In this document: positions 1 through 8,370 of the stretch, in pieces
How positions within the stretch are numbered: position 1 is the stretch's first letter
How the letters are laid out: every line of letters begins with the position of its first letter
Source: Bacillota bacterium
GTDB lineage: Bacteria; Bacillota; Clostridia; Acetivibrionales; DSM-2933
DNA: 64,000 bases
Direction: 5' to 3'
Assembly (NCBI GenBank): GCA_023430975.1
Contig: JAEYYB010000171.1
Coordinates: forward strand, 1-64,000
The notes under the pieces: generated by a model
Database searches by the model: none
Seen by the model: only the letters and a program-made list of their open reading frames with translations
What the model was told of the DNA's origin: nothing
Program-made: the position numbers and the translations under genes

Positions 1-121
1 TCCCCGTGATTTGTAGTTTACCGAAATCCCTATGGACTGATTATAAAATAAAAATTACTCAGCAGCACCGTTTTCATTACGTTTTGTGCCTTGAGTGAAG
101 CGAAAGGAATGGATTATAATT

Positions 122-730
122 ATGAAACATACATTACCGGAATTACCATATTCATATGATGCTTTAGAACCATATGTAGATAAGGAAACTATGACAATAC
201 ATCATACAAAACACCATGCTGCATATGTTAACAACTTAAATGCGGCTTTGGAAAAATATCCTGAACTTCAGGAAAAAACACTTGATGAATTGCTTACATC
301 TCTCGATTCACTTCCCCAGGATGTTTATTGGGCGGTAAGGAATAATGGCGGAGGACATTACAATCATACACTGTTTTGGAATACAATGGGCCAGAGTCAG
401 GGAAGCGAACCTGAAGGAGAGCTTCGAGAAAAACTTGATGAAGCCTTCGGGAGCTTCGATAGTTTTAAAGAGGTTTTTGAAAAGGCTGCTGTTCAGAGGT
501 TTGGAAGTGGCTGGGCATGGCTTGTTAAGGACGATAATGGTAAACTCTCAGTAGTATCAACTGCAAACCAGGATACTCCGTTATCTGAAGGCCTTAAGCC
601 TCTCGTAGGACTTGATGTATGGGAACATGCATACTATCTGAAATACAATAACAGACGTGCAGATTATGTAAATGCATGGTGGAGTGTGGTGGATTGGGAT
701 GCAGTTGCGAAGAGATATAAAGATGATTGA
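122..730 (+). CDS. sodA: Superoxide dismutase (Fe/Mn family)
   Basis: The enzyme converts superoxide to oxygen and hydrogen peroxide in the cytoplasm, a defence against oxygen exposure in an anaerobe. The 202-aa product has the family length and signatures: HHTKHHAAYV at residues 27-36 (first metal ligand His27), the NHTLFW helix with the second His, GSGWAWL, and the C-terminal DVWEHAYY block with the Asp and His ligands. The frame is open from a GTG at 95. The ATG at 122 is preferred because AAAGGAATGG lies about 10 bases upstream and the protein then starts directly at the conserved KHTLPELPY. Metal preference (Fe or Mn) cannot be decided by eye. The BFD-like gene follows after 48 bases and is probably co-transcribed. 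Confidence 0.95.
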   Translation: MKHTLPELPYSYDALEPYVDKETMTIHHTKHHAAYVNNLNAALEKYPELQEKTLDELLTSLDSLPQDVYWAVRNNGGGHYNHTLFWNTMGQSQGSEPEGELREKLDEAFGSFDSFKEVFEKAAVQRFGSGWAWLVKDDNGKLSVVSTANQDTPLSEGLKPLVGLDVWEHAYYLKYNNRRADYVNAWWSVVDWDAVAKRYKDD

Positions 731-778
731 AAAAATTGAAAGGATTAATTTTCATAAAAAACTATGGAGGAATTTGTA

Positions 779-985
779 ATGGGAGATATTAGCCAGGACG
801 TAATGGATAAATTGACCAAGGTTTGTTTGTGTAAGGTAATTACCAGAGCTACTATGAAGAAAGTAATAGCGGAGGGTGCAGATACCCTTGAAAAAGTTCA
901 GAAAGCCACTGGTGCAGGCTCAGGCCCCTGTGGAGGCAAAAGATGTACTCCTAAAATTATGGAACTGCTTGATGCTAAGGAATGA
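779..985 (+). CDS. BFD-like [2Fe-2S]-binding small protein
   Basis: This 68-aa protein resembles the BFD-like (2Fe-2S)-binding domain. It has the cysteine pair CLC near residues 17-19 and a second pair in GPCGGKRC, spaced as in bacterioferritin-associated ferredoxin and the Fer2_BFD domains of larger oxidoreductases. The start at 779 is chosen over the in-frame ATG at 764 because TGGAGG (765-770) sits 8 bases before 779 and would overlap the other start. It probably serves as a small electron carrier or iron-handling protein. Its position behind superoxide dismutase fits a redox-stress unit, but the partner is unknown. The last codons and the stop lie inside the left end of palindromic repeat A1. 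Confidence 0.8.
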   Translation: MGDISQDVMDKLTKVCLCKVITRATMKKVIAEGADTLEKVQKATGAGSGPCGGKRCTPKIMELLDAKE

Positions 986-1078
986 TTAAATAATTACTTC
1001 CGCTTTTTCGCGGGTGTTGACGAGTTAAGTCAACACATGAGCGAAATTTATAGCGGAAGTTATTTTTTGATCATAACT
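977..1078 (+). repeat. Palindromic repeat family A, copy A1
   Basis: The arms TACTTCCGCT and AGCGGAAGT flank an inner stem TGTTGAC...GTCAACA. This is the most complete uninterrupted copy in the window. Its left end overlaps the stop codon of the BFD-like gene. A second partial left end follows at 1079-1110. Confidence 0.75.
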
Positions 1079-1130
1079 AAGGAATGATTAAATAATTACT
1101 AAGGAATAATTTTAACAAAAATTTTAAAAA

Positions 1131-1160
1131 AACACTGGCGATTGCCGGTGTTTTATTTTT
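1131..1160 (+). terminator. Rho-independent terminator after sodA/BFD gene
   Basis: Stem AACACTGGC / GCCGGTGTT with loop GATT, followed directly by a T-rich run. It separates the superoxide dismutase unit from metH. Confidence 0.85.
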
Positions 1161-1167
1161 ACGACCA

Positions 1168-1196
1168 TTGATTCTAACTTAATTTAATGTTAAAAT
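1168..1196 (+). promoter_or_regulatory. Probable sigma-A promoter of metH
   Basis: TTGATT at 1168-1173 and TAAAAT at 1191-1196 are 17 bases apart, and TG at 1188-1189 gives an extended -10. It lies 34 bases before the metH start and just after the upstream terminator. No cobalamin or SAM riboswitch was seen in the short leader. Confidence 0.55.
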
Positions 1197-1230
1197 AAGT
1201 ATATTATCATTGAACTTAGGAGGCGGATAA

Positions 1231-4200
1231 ATGAAGAAGGATATAAAAGAGTTGCTAAAAGAAAGAATTTTGGTTTTGGATGGGGCTATGGGAACCTGCA
1301 TCCAGACATTGAAGCTTGAAGCCTCTGACTATACAGGTGAACGCTTTGCAGCAATATCAAAACCACAAAAGGGTAACAATGAAATGCTGACTTTGGTCAG
1401 ACCTGAAATAATAAAAAAAATACACTTGGATTATCTTGAAGCCGGTGCGGATATTATTGAAACCAATACATTTAATGCAAACAGGATCTCACAAGCTGAT
1501 TATGATATGGAAGGAATTGTTTATGAGCAAAACGTGACCGGGGCAAGGCTTGCTAGAGAAGCTGCCGATGAATATACATTAAAAGACCCATCAAAGCCAA
1601 GATTCGTTGCAGGTTCCATAGGTCCTACAAATAAAACGGCTTCATTATCTCCTGATGTGGAGAACCCGGGATTAAGAAACATAACCTTTGATGAGCTTGT
1701 TGAGGCATACGAAGAACAAATAAGAGGACTTATAGAAGGTGGAGTGGACCTTCTTCTTATTGAAACGATTTTTGATGCACTAAATGCTAAAGCAGCTTTG
1801 TTTGCGGCAGATAATGTTGCAAACAGCATAGGAAAGAGGACCCCTATTATGATATCAGGAACAATAGCTGATAAAAGCGGGAGAATTCTTTCGGGTATGA
1901 CTTTGGAGGGATTTATAAGCTCATTGAAAGGGCAGGATGTAATAAGCTTCGGGCTTAACTGTTCCTTTGGGGCAAGGGAGCTTGTACCATTTGTGAAACA
2001 GCTTTCCAAATTGCAGGACCTGTATGTTAGCGTGCATCCAAATGCAGGACTCCCAAACAGCCTTGGAGGATATGATGAACTTCCCCAGCATATGGCTGAA
2101 TTTGTAAAGGAAATGCTACAAGATTGCAGGGTGAATATAATCGGAGGCTGCTGCGGTACTACTCCTGCCCATATAGGTGCTATCTACAAGGCGGTAAAGG
2201 ATATAAAACCCAAGCCTGCACCTGAGATTGTAAAGGAAACAATCTTCAGCGGACTTGAGATAGTTAAGGTAAACAGGGAAAATAATTTTATAAATATAGG
2301 AGAGAGAACAAATGTTGCGGGTTCTCTTAAGTTTGCAAGACTAATTCGTGAGAAAAAGTACGAGGAAGCATTGTCAATTGCGAGGGAGCAGGTTGAAAAC
2401 GGTGCACAGGTCATTGATGTTAACCTCGATGATGGAATGCTTGATGCAAAGAAGGAAATGGACTTCTTCTTAAAGCTTCTTTCAAGTGAACCTCAGATAG
2501 CCAGGGTTCCCGTTATGATCGATTCATCAAAGTGGGAGGTCTTAGAAACAGGCTTAAAGGCCATCCAGGGTAAGCCCATTGTCAATTCCATAAGCTTAAA
2601 GGCTGGGGAAGAGGAATTTAAAAGACAGGCGGGCCTTATAAAGAAATATAACGCAGCAGTAGTGGTTATGGCTTTTGATGAAGAGGGACAGGCGGACACT
2701 TTTGAAAGAAGAACAAATATATGTAAAAGGGCATATGACATTTTGGTAAATGAAGTAAATTTTTCTCCTGAGGATATAATTTTTGATCCAAATGTTCTTG
2801 CCATCGGTACTGGTATACAGGAGCACAATAATTATGCGGTGGATTTTATAAATGCAGCAAGATGGATAAAGGAAAACCTTCCCTATGCAAAGGTTAGCGG
2901 GGGAATAAGCAATATATCCTTCTCCTTCAGGGGAAATAACATAATAAGAGAGGCTATGCACTCGGTATTTCTCTACCATGCCATTAAGGCAGGCCTTGAT
3001 ATGGGTATTTTAAACCCTGGAATGATACAGGTATATGACAACATTGATCCTGAATTGTTGGAAAAAGTAGAGGATGTTGTTTTAAACAGAAAAGAGGATG
3101 CAGCTGAAATACTGCTTAACTTTGCGACAAACATTAAGGAAAAAGAAGATAATACCTCAATTAAAAAGGTGTTGTGGAGAGAAAAACCGTATGGAGAAAG
3201 GCTTTCATATTCCTTAATAAAGGGCATTACAGACTATATTGAAGAGGATGTTGAGGAAGCCAGAAATAGGCTTGAAAGACCTATTGATGTTATAGAAGGT
3301 CCTTTGATGGATGGAATGAAAACTGTTGGAGAGCTTTTTGGTGAAGGCAAAATGTTCCTTCCGCAGGTGGTAAAGAGTGCCAGGGTTATGAAAAAGGCAG
3401 TTGGTTATTTGCTTCCATATATAGAAAATGAAAAAAGCAGCAGTAAGCAGAAAAATGCCGGAAAGATTCTTTTGGCCACAGTTAAGGGAGATGTTCATGA
3501 TATAGGTAAGAACATTGTTGGAGTGGTTTTAGCCTGTAACAATTTTGAGGTTATTGATATGGGTGTTATGGTTCAGGCTGAAGACATACTGAAAAAAGCA
3601 AGGGAAGAGAATGTGGACATTATTGGCTTAAGCGGCCTTATAACACCTTCTCTTGAAGAAATGTGCCATATAGCATCTGAAATGGAAAAACAGGGTTTTA
3701 CAATACCTCTTGTAGTAGGTGGAGCAACAACTTCCAAAATTCACACGGCAGTAAAGCTGGAGCCCAATTACTCTCATGGGGTAATACATTCCCTTGATGC
3801 TGCAAAAGGTGTTGAGATTTGCAAGAAGCTCATGAATAAAAATGAGAGGGAAGACTACTTAAAGAGCATTAAGGCTGAGTATGAAGAGATACGCAATAAC
3901 TACGGTGCAATACCAAGGAAGCTGGTATCAATTGAGGAGGCAAGAGAGAAGGCATTTCAACCGATTATAAATCCTGAAGATATTAGGGAACCTGAGTTTT
4001 TAGGGACCAGGGTTTTTGATGAAATCAAGGTATCGGATATAAGAAAGTATATTGACTGGACATATTTCTTTGTGGCTTGGGATATGAATCATACTTATCC
4101 TGAAATTATGGAGCACCCGAAATATGGAGAAGAGGCTAAAAAGCTTTATAACGATGCCAATATTCTTTTAGACAGAATAGAAAAGGAAAGCTGGCTTGAG

Positions 4201-4881
4201 GCTAAGGCAGTAATAGGTCTTTATCCTGCAAACTCAGTGGGAGATGATGTAGAGGTTTATAGTGACGAGACAAGGACTAAGATAACAGCTAAGTTTAATT
4301 TTATGAGGCAGCAGGAAAGTAAATCAGGTGTGTATCTTTCATTGAGTGATTTTATCGCCTCAAAGGAGAAGGGTATAAAGGACTATATTGGCGCATTTGC
4401 AGTGACATCAGGTCTTGGAGTTGCAAAAAAGCATGATGAGCTTAAAAAACAGGGCGACGAGTATAATGCCATAATGCTCAAAGTATTGGCAGACAGGTTG
4501 GCTGAGGCTTTGACGGAAATGATTCATGAAAAGGTAAGAAAAGAATTATGGGGATATTCACCTTCAGAAAAATTTGGTTACACCGAACTTTTTAAGGGTA
4601 AATATAGGGGAATAAGACCTGCCTTCGGTTACCCTTCAATAAAGGATCATTCTGAAAAGGGTCAGTTGTTTGAGCTTTTGGATGTAAAGAAAAACATAAA
4701 TGTAGAATTGACCGAAAGCTTTATGATGGATCCTGTAGCCAGTGTGTGCGGTCTATATTTTGCACATCCCGAGTCAAAGTATTTTGACCTTGGGAAATTA
4801 GGGGAGGATCAACTGGAAGATTATTCGATGAGAAAATCATGCAGCATTGATTTTGTGAAAAAGATGATTCGCAACAGCTAA
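1231..4881 (+). CDS. metH: Cobalamin-dependent methionine synthase
   Basis: The enzyme transfers a methyl group from 5-methyltetrahydrofolate to homocysteine through cobalamin. The 1216-aa protein has the full four-module MetH layout. The homocysteine-binding barrel (about 1-325) carries zinc ligands Cys244, Cys307 and Cys308 in GLNCSFG and GGCCGTTP. The pterin-binding barrel (about 355-620) includes NIGERTNVAGS. The B12 cap and Rossmann domain (about 650-890) has GDVHDIG with cobalt-ligand His756. The SAM-dependent reactivation domain (about 910-1216) includes RPAFGYPS. The ATG at 1231 follows AGGAGGCGG at a good distance. The gene appears monocistronic, with a terminator upstream and a palindrome downstream. 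Retention of the reactivation domain is notable because many clostridial MetH proteins lack it (recalled knowledge). Confidence 0.97.
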   Translation: MKKDIKELLKERILVLDGAMGTCIQTLKLEASDYTGERFAAISKPQKGNNEMLTLVRPEIIKKIHLDYLEAGADIIETNTFNANRISQADYDMEGIVYEQNVTGARLAREAADEYTLKDPSKPRFVAGSIGPTNKTASLSPDVENPGLRNITFDELVEAYEEQIRGLIEGGVDLLLIETIFDALNAKAALFAADNVANSIGKRTPIMISGTIADKSGRILSGMTLEGFISSLKGQDVISFGLNCSFGARELVPFVKQLSKLQDLYVSVHPNAGLPNSLGGYDELPQHMAEFVKEMLQDCRVNIIGGCCGTTPAHIGAIYKAVKDIKPKPAPEIVKETIFSGLEIVKVNRENNFINIGERTNVAGSLKFARLIREKKYEEALSIAREQVENGAQVIDVNLDDGMLDAKKEMDFFLKLLSSEPQIARVPVMIDSSKWEVLETGLKAIQGKPIVNSISLKAGEEEFKRQAGLIKKYNAAVVVMAFDEEGQADTFERRTNICKRAYDILVNEVNFSPEDIIFDPNVLAIGTGIQEHNNYAVDFINAARWIKENLPYAKVSGGISNISFSFRGNNIIREAMHSVFLYHAIKAGLDMGILNPGMIQVYDNIDPELLEKVEDVVLNRKEDAAEILLNFATNIKEKEDNTSIKKVLWREKPYGERLSYSLIKGITDYIEEDVEEARNRLERPIDVIEGPLMDGMKTVGELFGEGKMFLPQVVKSARVMKKAVGYLLPYIENEKSSSKQKNAGKILLATVKGDVHDIGKNIVGVVLACNNFEVIDMGVMVQAEDILKKAREENVDIIGLSGLITPSLEEMCHIASEMEKQGFTIPLVVGGATTSKIHTAVKLEPNYSHGVIHSLDAAKGVEICKKLMNKNEREDYLKSIKAEYEEIRNNYGAIPRKLVSIEEAREKAFQPIINPEDIREPEFLGTRVFDEIKVSDIRKYIDWTYFFVAWDMNHTYPEIMEHPKYGEEAKKLYNDANILLDRIEKESWLEAKAVIGLYPANSVGDDVEVYSDETRTKITAKFNFMRQQESKSGVYLSLSDFIASKEKGIKDYIGAFAVTSGLGVAKKHDELKKQGDEYNAIMLKVLADRLAEALTEMIHEKVRKELWGYSPSEKFGYTELFKGKYRGIRPAFGYPSIKDHSEKGQLFELLDVKKNINVELTESFMMDPVASVCGLYFAHPESKYFDLGKLGEDQLEDYSMRKSCSIDFVKKMIRNS

Positions 4882-4954
4882 TTTTTATGTTATTATAAAG
4901 TAATATAAAGAGTCGTTACTAAAAATGTAAGTTGATAATGTGTTATGTAATATA

Positions 4955-4989
4955 TTAAAGAACAACTAAAATTTTTAGTTGTTCTTTAA
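4955..4989. terminator. Near-perfect palindrome between metH and aroC
   Basis: TTAAAGAACAACTAAAA is followed almost without a loop by its complement. There is no long T-run, so it may be a bidirectional terminator, a processing site or an operator. Location favours ending metH transcription. Confidence 0.5.
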
Positions 4990-5029
4990 ACCTAAACAGA
5001 GATAAATATAAAGAGATAGGAGATTGATT

Positions 5030-6085
5030 ATGGCAGGAAATAGCTTTGGGCAAGCATTCAGGATTACTACCTTTGGAGAATCCCATGGGGGAGCTGTAGG
5101 TGTGGTCATAGACGGTGTCACACCGGGGCTTGAGATTTCTGAATCGGAAATTCAGCAGGACATGGACAGAAGGAAGCCGGGACAATCCTCTGTAACTACT
5201 CCAAGACAAGAGGAAGATAAAGTTTCCATAATGGCGGGTATTTTTGAAGGAAAAGCAACAGGCACACCTTTATTTATAGTATTATACAATAAGGATGCAA
5301 GGCCTGAGGCATATGACAGCATTAAGAACCTTTACAGGCCCGGCCATGCGGATATCACATATGACAAAAAGTACGGCATAAGGGATTACCGCGGGAGCGG
5401 AAGAGCTTCAGGAAGAGAAACAGCAGCAAGGGTTGCTGCTGGTGCTGTAGCTAAAAAGATGCTGAAAGAAAAGGGAGTTAAGGTTGTTGCATATACCCTT
5501 GAAGCAGCAGGTTATAAATGTAAGACTTTTGATGAAAGCGTAATTGAGAATAACGTTGTAAGGGCTTGTGACCCTGAAGCGGCTGCACTTATGACCAAAA
5601 GGATAGAGGAATTGGCTGAGATCGGTGACAGCTGCGGCGGTATAATCGAGTGCCGGATAACAGGCGTTAAGGCAGGACTTGGTGAACCTGTATTTGATAA
5701 GCTTGATGCAGAAATTGCAAAGGCAATGCTCTCATTAGGGGCAGTAAAAGGTATAGAGTTCGGTAAAGGATTTGAATGTGTTTCCATGCTTGGAAGCGAG
5801 CATAATGACTGGATGGATAAGGATGGATTTACCAGCAATAACGCAGGGGGCATATTAGGTGGAATCAGCACCGGCCAGGAAATTATTTTCAGAATTGCGG
5901 TAAAACCAACTTCTTCCATATCTATTCCGCAAAAAACAATGGACAAAAAAGGTGATGAGACCGAGATTATAACAAAGGGAAGGCATGACCCTTGTATATG
6001 CCCTAGAATAGTTCCGGTAGTGGAAGCTATGGCGTATATAGTGCTTGCTGACCAATACAAGCGTCAGGCTGCTATGATGGAATAA
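5030..6085 (+). CDS. aroC: Chorismate synthase
   Basis: The enzyme makes chorismate from 5-enolpyruvylshikimate-3-phosphate, the last common step to aromatic amino acids, using reduced FMN. The 351-aa length is standard. Recognised blocks are GNSFGQAFRITTFGESHGG at the N-terminus, the RPGHAD block, YRGSGRASGRETAARVAAGA, and GRHDPCICPRIVPVVEAM near the C-terminus. The ATG at 5030 is chosen because ATAGGAGA lies 7 bases upstream. A TTG two codons earlier is less well placed. It is 44 bases ahead of ilvB on the same strand, so the two amino-acid genes probably share a transcript. Confidence 0.97.
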   Translation: MAGNSFGQAFRITTFGESHGGAVGVVIDGVTPGLEISESEIQQDMDRRKPGQSSVTTPRQEEDKVSIMAGIFEGKATGTPLFIVLYNKDARPEAYDSIKNLYRPGHADITYDKKYGIRDYRGSGRASGRETAARVAAGAVAKKMLKEKGVKVVAYTLEAAGYKCKTFDESVIENNVVRACDPEAAALMTKRIEELAEIGDSCGGIIECRITGVKAGLGEPVFDKLDAEIAKAMLSLGAVKGIEFGKGFECVSMLGSEHNDWMDKDGFTSNNAGGILGGISTGQEIIFRIAVKPTSSISIPQKTMDKKGDETEIITKGRHDPCICPRIVPVVEAMAYIVLADQYKRQAAMME

Positions 6086-6106
6086 AATGCTATGATGGAA
6101 TAAAAC
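6071..6106 (+). repeat. 18-bp tandem duplication spanning the aroC stop
   Basis: GCTATGATGGAATAAAAT is present twice in tandem, the second copy with one change. The first copy contains the last codons and stop of aroC, so the second is a frozen copy of the gene end. Confidence 0.8.
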
Positions 6107-6129
6107 TTAGTGAATGATTGGAGGATAAG

Positions 6130-7836
6130 ATGGCTGATACCAAAAAACATACAGAAAAAATCAACGGAGCTCAGCTCCTGATTAAACTCTTAGAGCATCA
6201 GGGGATAGACGTAATCGCAGGAATACCGGGTGGTGCAAATCTTCCGATGTACGATGCTTTATATGAAAGCTCCATCAGGCATATCCTGGTAAGACATGAA
6301 CAAGCTGCAGGTTTCTTTGCACAAGGAATTTCAAGAACAACCGGTAAGGCTGCTGTATGTTTTGCTACATCAGGGCCTGGTGCTACAAATGCTCTTACGG
6401 CTATAGCGGATGCCAAGCTGGATTCCATACCAATTGTATGTATTACCGGGCAGGTTTCATACAGCCTTGTAGGTACAGATGCTTTTCAGGAGGTAGATAC
6501 CTATGGCTTGACCCTTCCGATAACAAAACATAACTTCCTTGTAAGGGATGTAATGGAGCTTTATGAGGTTATTCCTGAAGCCTTCAGAATTGCTGTAAGC
6601 GGCAGACCGGGGCCTGTGGTTGTTGATATACCGAAGGATGTGCAGCTGCAAACTGTAAGTGTATCAGAGCTTCCTGATATCTTTAAACCTATAGAGGAAG
6701 AGATTCATGATACTGAAACATTAAAAGCAATTGAAGAAGCAGCACAGATGATCAATGAGTCAAAGAGACCTGTTTTGTATATCGGAGGAGGCATAATAAA
6801 TGCTGATGCATCCAGTATTATTACTGAGATTGCAGAAAAAAGCAGCATTCCTGTTGCGTGTACATTAATGGGACTTGGGGCGATTTCGCCTGAGAACCCC
6901 TTATATTTAGGTATGTTAGGGATGCATGGTGCAAGGTATACAAATTTTCTGTTGCATGAAGCGGATCTAATTATAGCTCTTGGTGTAAGGTTTGATGACA
7001 GAGCTACCGGTAAAGTTGAAATGTTTTGTCCTAATGCAGCGATAATACATTTTGATATAGACAATGCTGAAATAAATAAAGTGAAGAGAGCTGATATCAA
7101 TATAGTTGGCGGACTTAAGCCTATACTTCATAAGCTTGCTCCTTCCATAAATAAAAATGACCGCAATGAATGGATTGGTAAACTTAATGATTTGAAGAAA
7201 AAGCATCCTTTTGTGATGCCGCCTGAAACTGACCTTTTACATCCACTTACCATAATAAAGGAATTGGGAAATATTCTTTCAGATGATGATATTGTTGCTA
7301 CAGATGTTGGTCAGCATCAGATGTGGACAGCACAGGGGTATCCTGTGAGAAAGCCGAGGACATTCCTAACATCCGGCGGACTTGGCACTATGGGATTTGG
7401 GTTACCTACTGCTATTGGAGCGGCTATGGCAAATACGGATAAAAAGGTTGTTTGTATCAGCGGTGACGGTTCAATTCTGATGAATATCCAGGAATTTGCC
7501 ACTTTAGCAGATCTGCAGCTTGATTTAAAGGTAATCATTATGAATAACGGACACTTGGGTCTTGTAAGGCAACAGCAGGAAATGTTCTATGGAAAGCATT
7601 ACATTGCTTCAAAGTTTGATTCAAACCCTGACTTTGCAGCAATAGCTAAAGGCTTTGGTATTAAAGGTGTTCGTATAGGCAAGGATGAAAATGCTATTGA
7701 AGTTATAAGAAAGTGTATAAGTGAACCGGGACCGTGTGTTATAGATGTTCCGGTAAGACAGGAGGAGAATGTTCTACCTATCGTTCCTCCTGGAAAAGCC
7801 AACTATGAAATGATAGGGGGAGAATTATATGAATAG
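6130..7836 (+). CDS. ilvB: Acetolactate synthase large (catalytic) subunit
   Basis: This ThDP- and FAD-dependent enzyme condenses pyruvate to acetolactate for valine and leucine, or acetohydroxybutyrate for isoleucine. The 568-aa protein has the N-terminal pyrimidine-binding domain with the essential Glu in VRHEQAAGFFAQG, a central FAD-type domain (ALGVRFDDRATG), and the C-terminal pyrophosphate-binding domain with GDGSILMN and the Asn of MNNGHLG. The ATG at 6130 has GGAGG 5 bases upstream. A TTG at 6118 would overlap that ribosome site. The 8-base overlap with ilvN supports translational coupling with the regulatory subunit. Confidence 0.95.
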   Translation: MADTKKHTEKINGAQLLIKLLEHQGIDVIAGIPGGANLPMYDALYESSIRHILVRHEQAAGFFAQGISRTTGKAAVCFATSGPGATNALTAIADAKLDSIPIVCITGQVSYSLVGTDAFQEVDTYGLTLPITKHNFLVRDVMELYEVIPEAFRIAVSGRPGPVVVDIPKDVQLQTVSVSELPDIFKPIEEEIHDTETLKAIEEAAQMINESKRPVLYIGGGIINADASSIITEIAEKSSIPVACTLMGLGAISPENPLYLGMLGMHGARYTNFLLHEADLIIALGVRFDDRATGKVEMFCPNAAIIHFDIDNAEINKVKRADINIVGGLKPILHKLAPSINKNDRNEWIGKLNDLKKKHPFVMPPETDLLHPLTIIKELGNILSDDDIVATDVGQHQMWTAQGYPVRKPRTFLTSGGLGTMGFGLPTAIGAAMANTDKKVVCISGDGSILMNIQEFATLADLQLDLKVIIMNNGHLGLVRQQQEMFYGKHYIASKFDSNPDFAAIAKGFGIKGVRIGKDENAIEVIRKCISEPGPCVIDVPVRQEENVLPIVPPGKANYEMIGGELYE

Positions 7837-8131
7837 CCAGTACTGCGTCATTGAGTTAATAGTTAAGAATCACCCTGGAGTTATGTCACATATTACCGGG
7901 CTTTTTGCAAGAAGAGCTTTCAACCTTGAAGGTATTCTCTGCGGACAAATAGGAAACAGTGAAGACAGCCGTATGTACCTCCTGGTAAAAAACGATGAAA
8001 GGCTTGAGCAGATTATTAAACAGGTGCAGAAGTTGTACGATGTTAAAGAGGTTTCTGTATGCAAAGACTGCAAACCTTCCATATTCTCAAATATATCAGA
8101 ACTGGTTAAGAACAGTTCATGTGAAATATAA
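7829..8131 (+). CDS. ilvN: Acetolactate synthase small (regulatory) subunit, short form
   Basis: This is the regulatory subunit that stimulates the large subunit and gives feedback inhibition by branched-chain amino acids. The 100-aa product contains one ACT domain (about residues 4-75), with NHPGVMSHITGLFARRAFNL as the effector-binding start. Most IlvH-type subunits are about 160 aa with a second C-terminal domain. This one resembles the short IlvN of about 96 aa known in Escherichia coli AHAS I. The stop is followed at once by a strong terminator, so it is a genuinely short gene and not a frameshift. The start overlaps the ilvB end by 8 bases. Confidence 0.88.
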   Translation: MNSQYCVIELIVKNHPGVMSHITGLFARRAFNLEGILCGQIGNSEDSRMYLLVKNDERLEQIIKQVQKLYDVKEVSVCKDCKPSIFSNISELVKNSSCEI

Positions 8132-8146
8132 ATTGCTATTTTAAAG

Positions 8147-8180
8147 AAGACTGTCCAAATAGGCAGTCTTTTTTATTTTT
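8147..8180 (+). terminator. Terminator of the aroC-ilvBN transcript
   Basis: Stem AAGACTG...CC / GG...CAGTCTT with loop AAAT-A, followed by TTTTTTATTTTT. It ends the amino-acid biosynthesis genes. Confidence 0.9.
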
Positions 8181-8370
8181 ACACAACAACAAATAGCAGT
8201 GCAAATTCGCAAGTAATTTATGAAAAAATTATGGTTAACACATTATGTGACATTTTGAACTTTCTCTGAATATTATGTATATATATTAATTTTACCAAAC
8301 TAAATGTTCTGGAAATAAGGCATTAGCAATTCTTTAATATATGCTGCAGAAAAGTTTGAGGTGACAGATT

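Noticed and set aside
95..121. GTG start for superoxide dismutase at 95
   Set aside because: AAAGGAATGG fits the ATG at 122, and the family begins at that point.
986..1230. Cobalamin or SAM riboswitch before metH
   Set aside because: The region is filled by repeat A1, a terminator and a promoter. The leader is too short, and no conserved box was seen.
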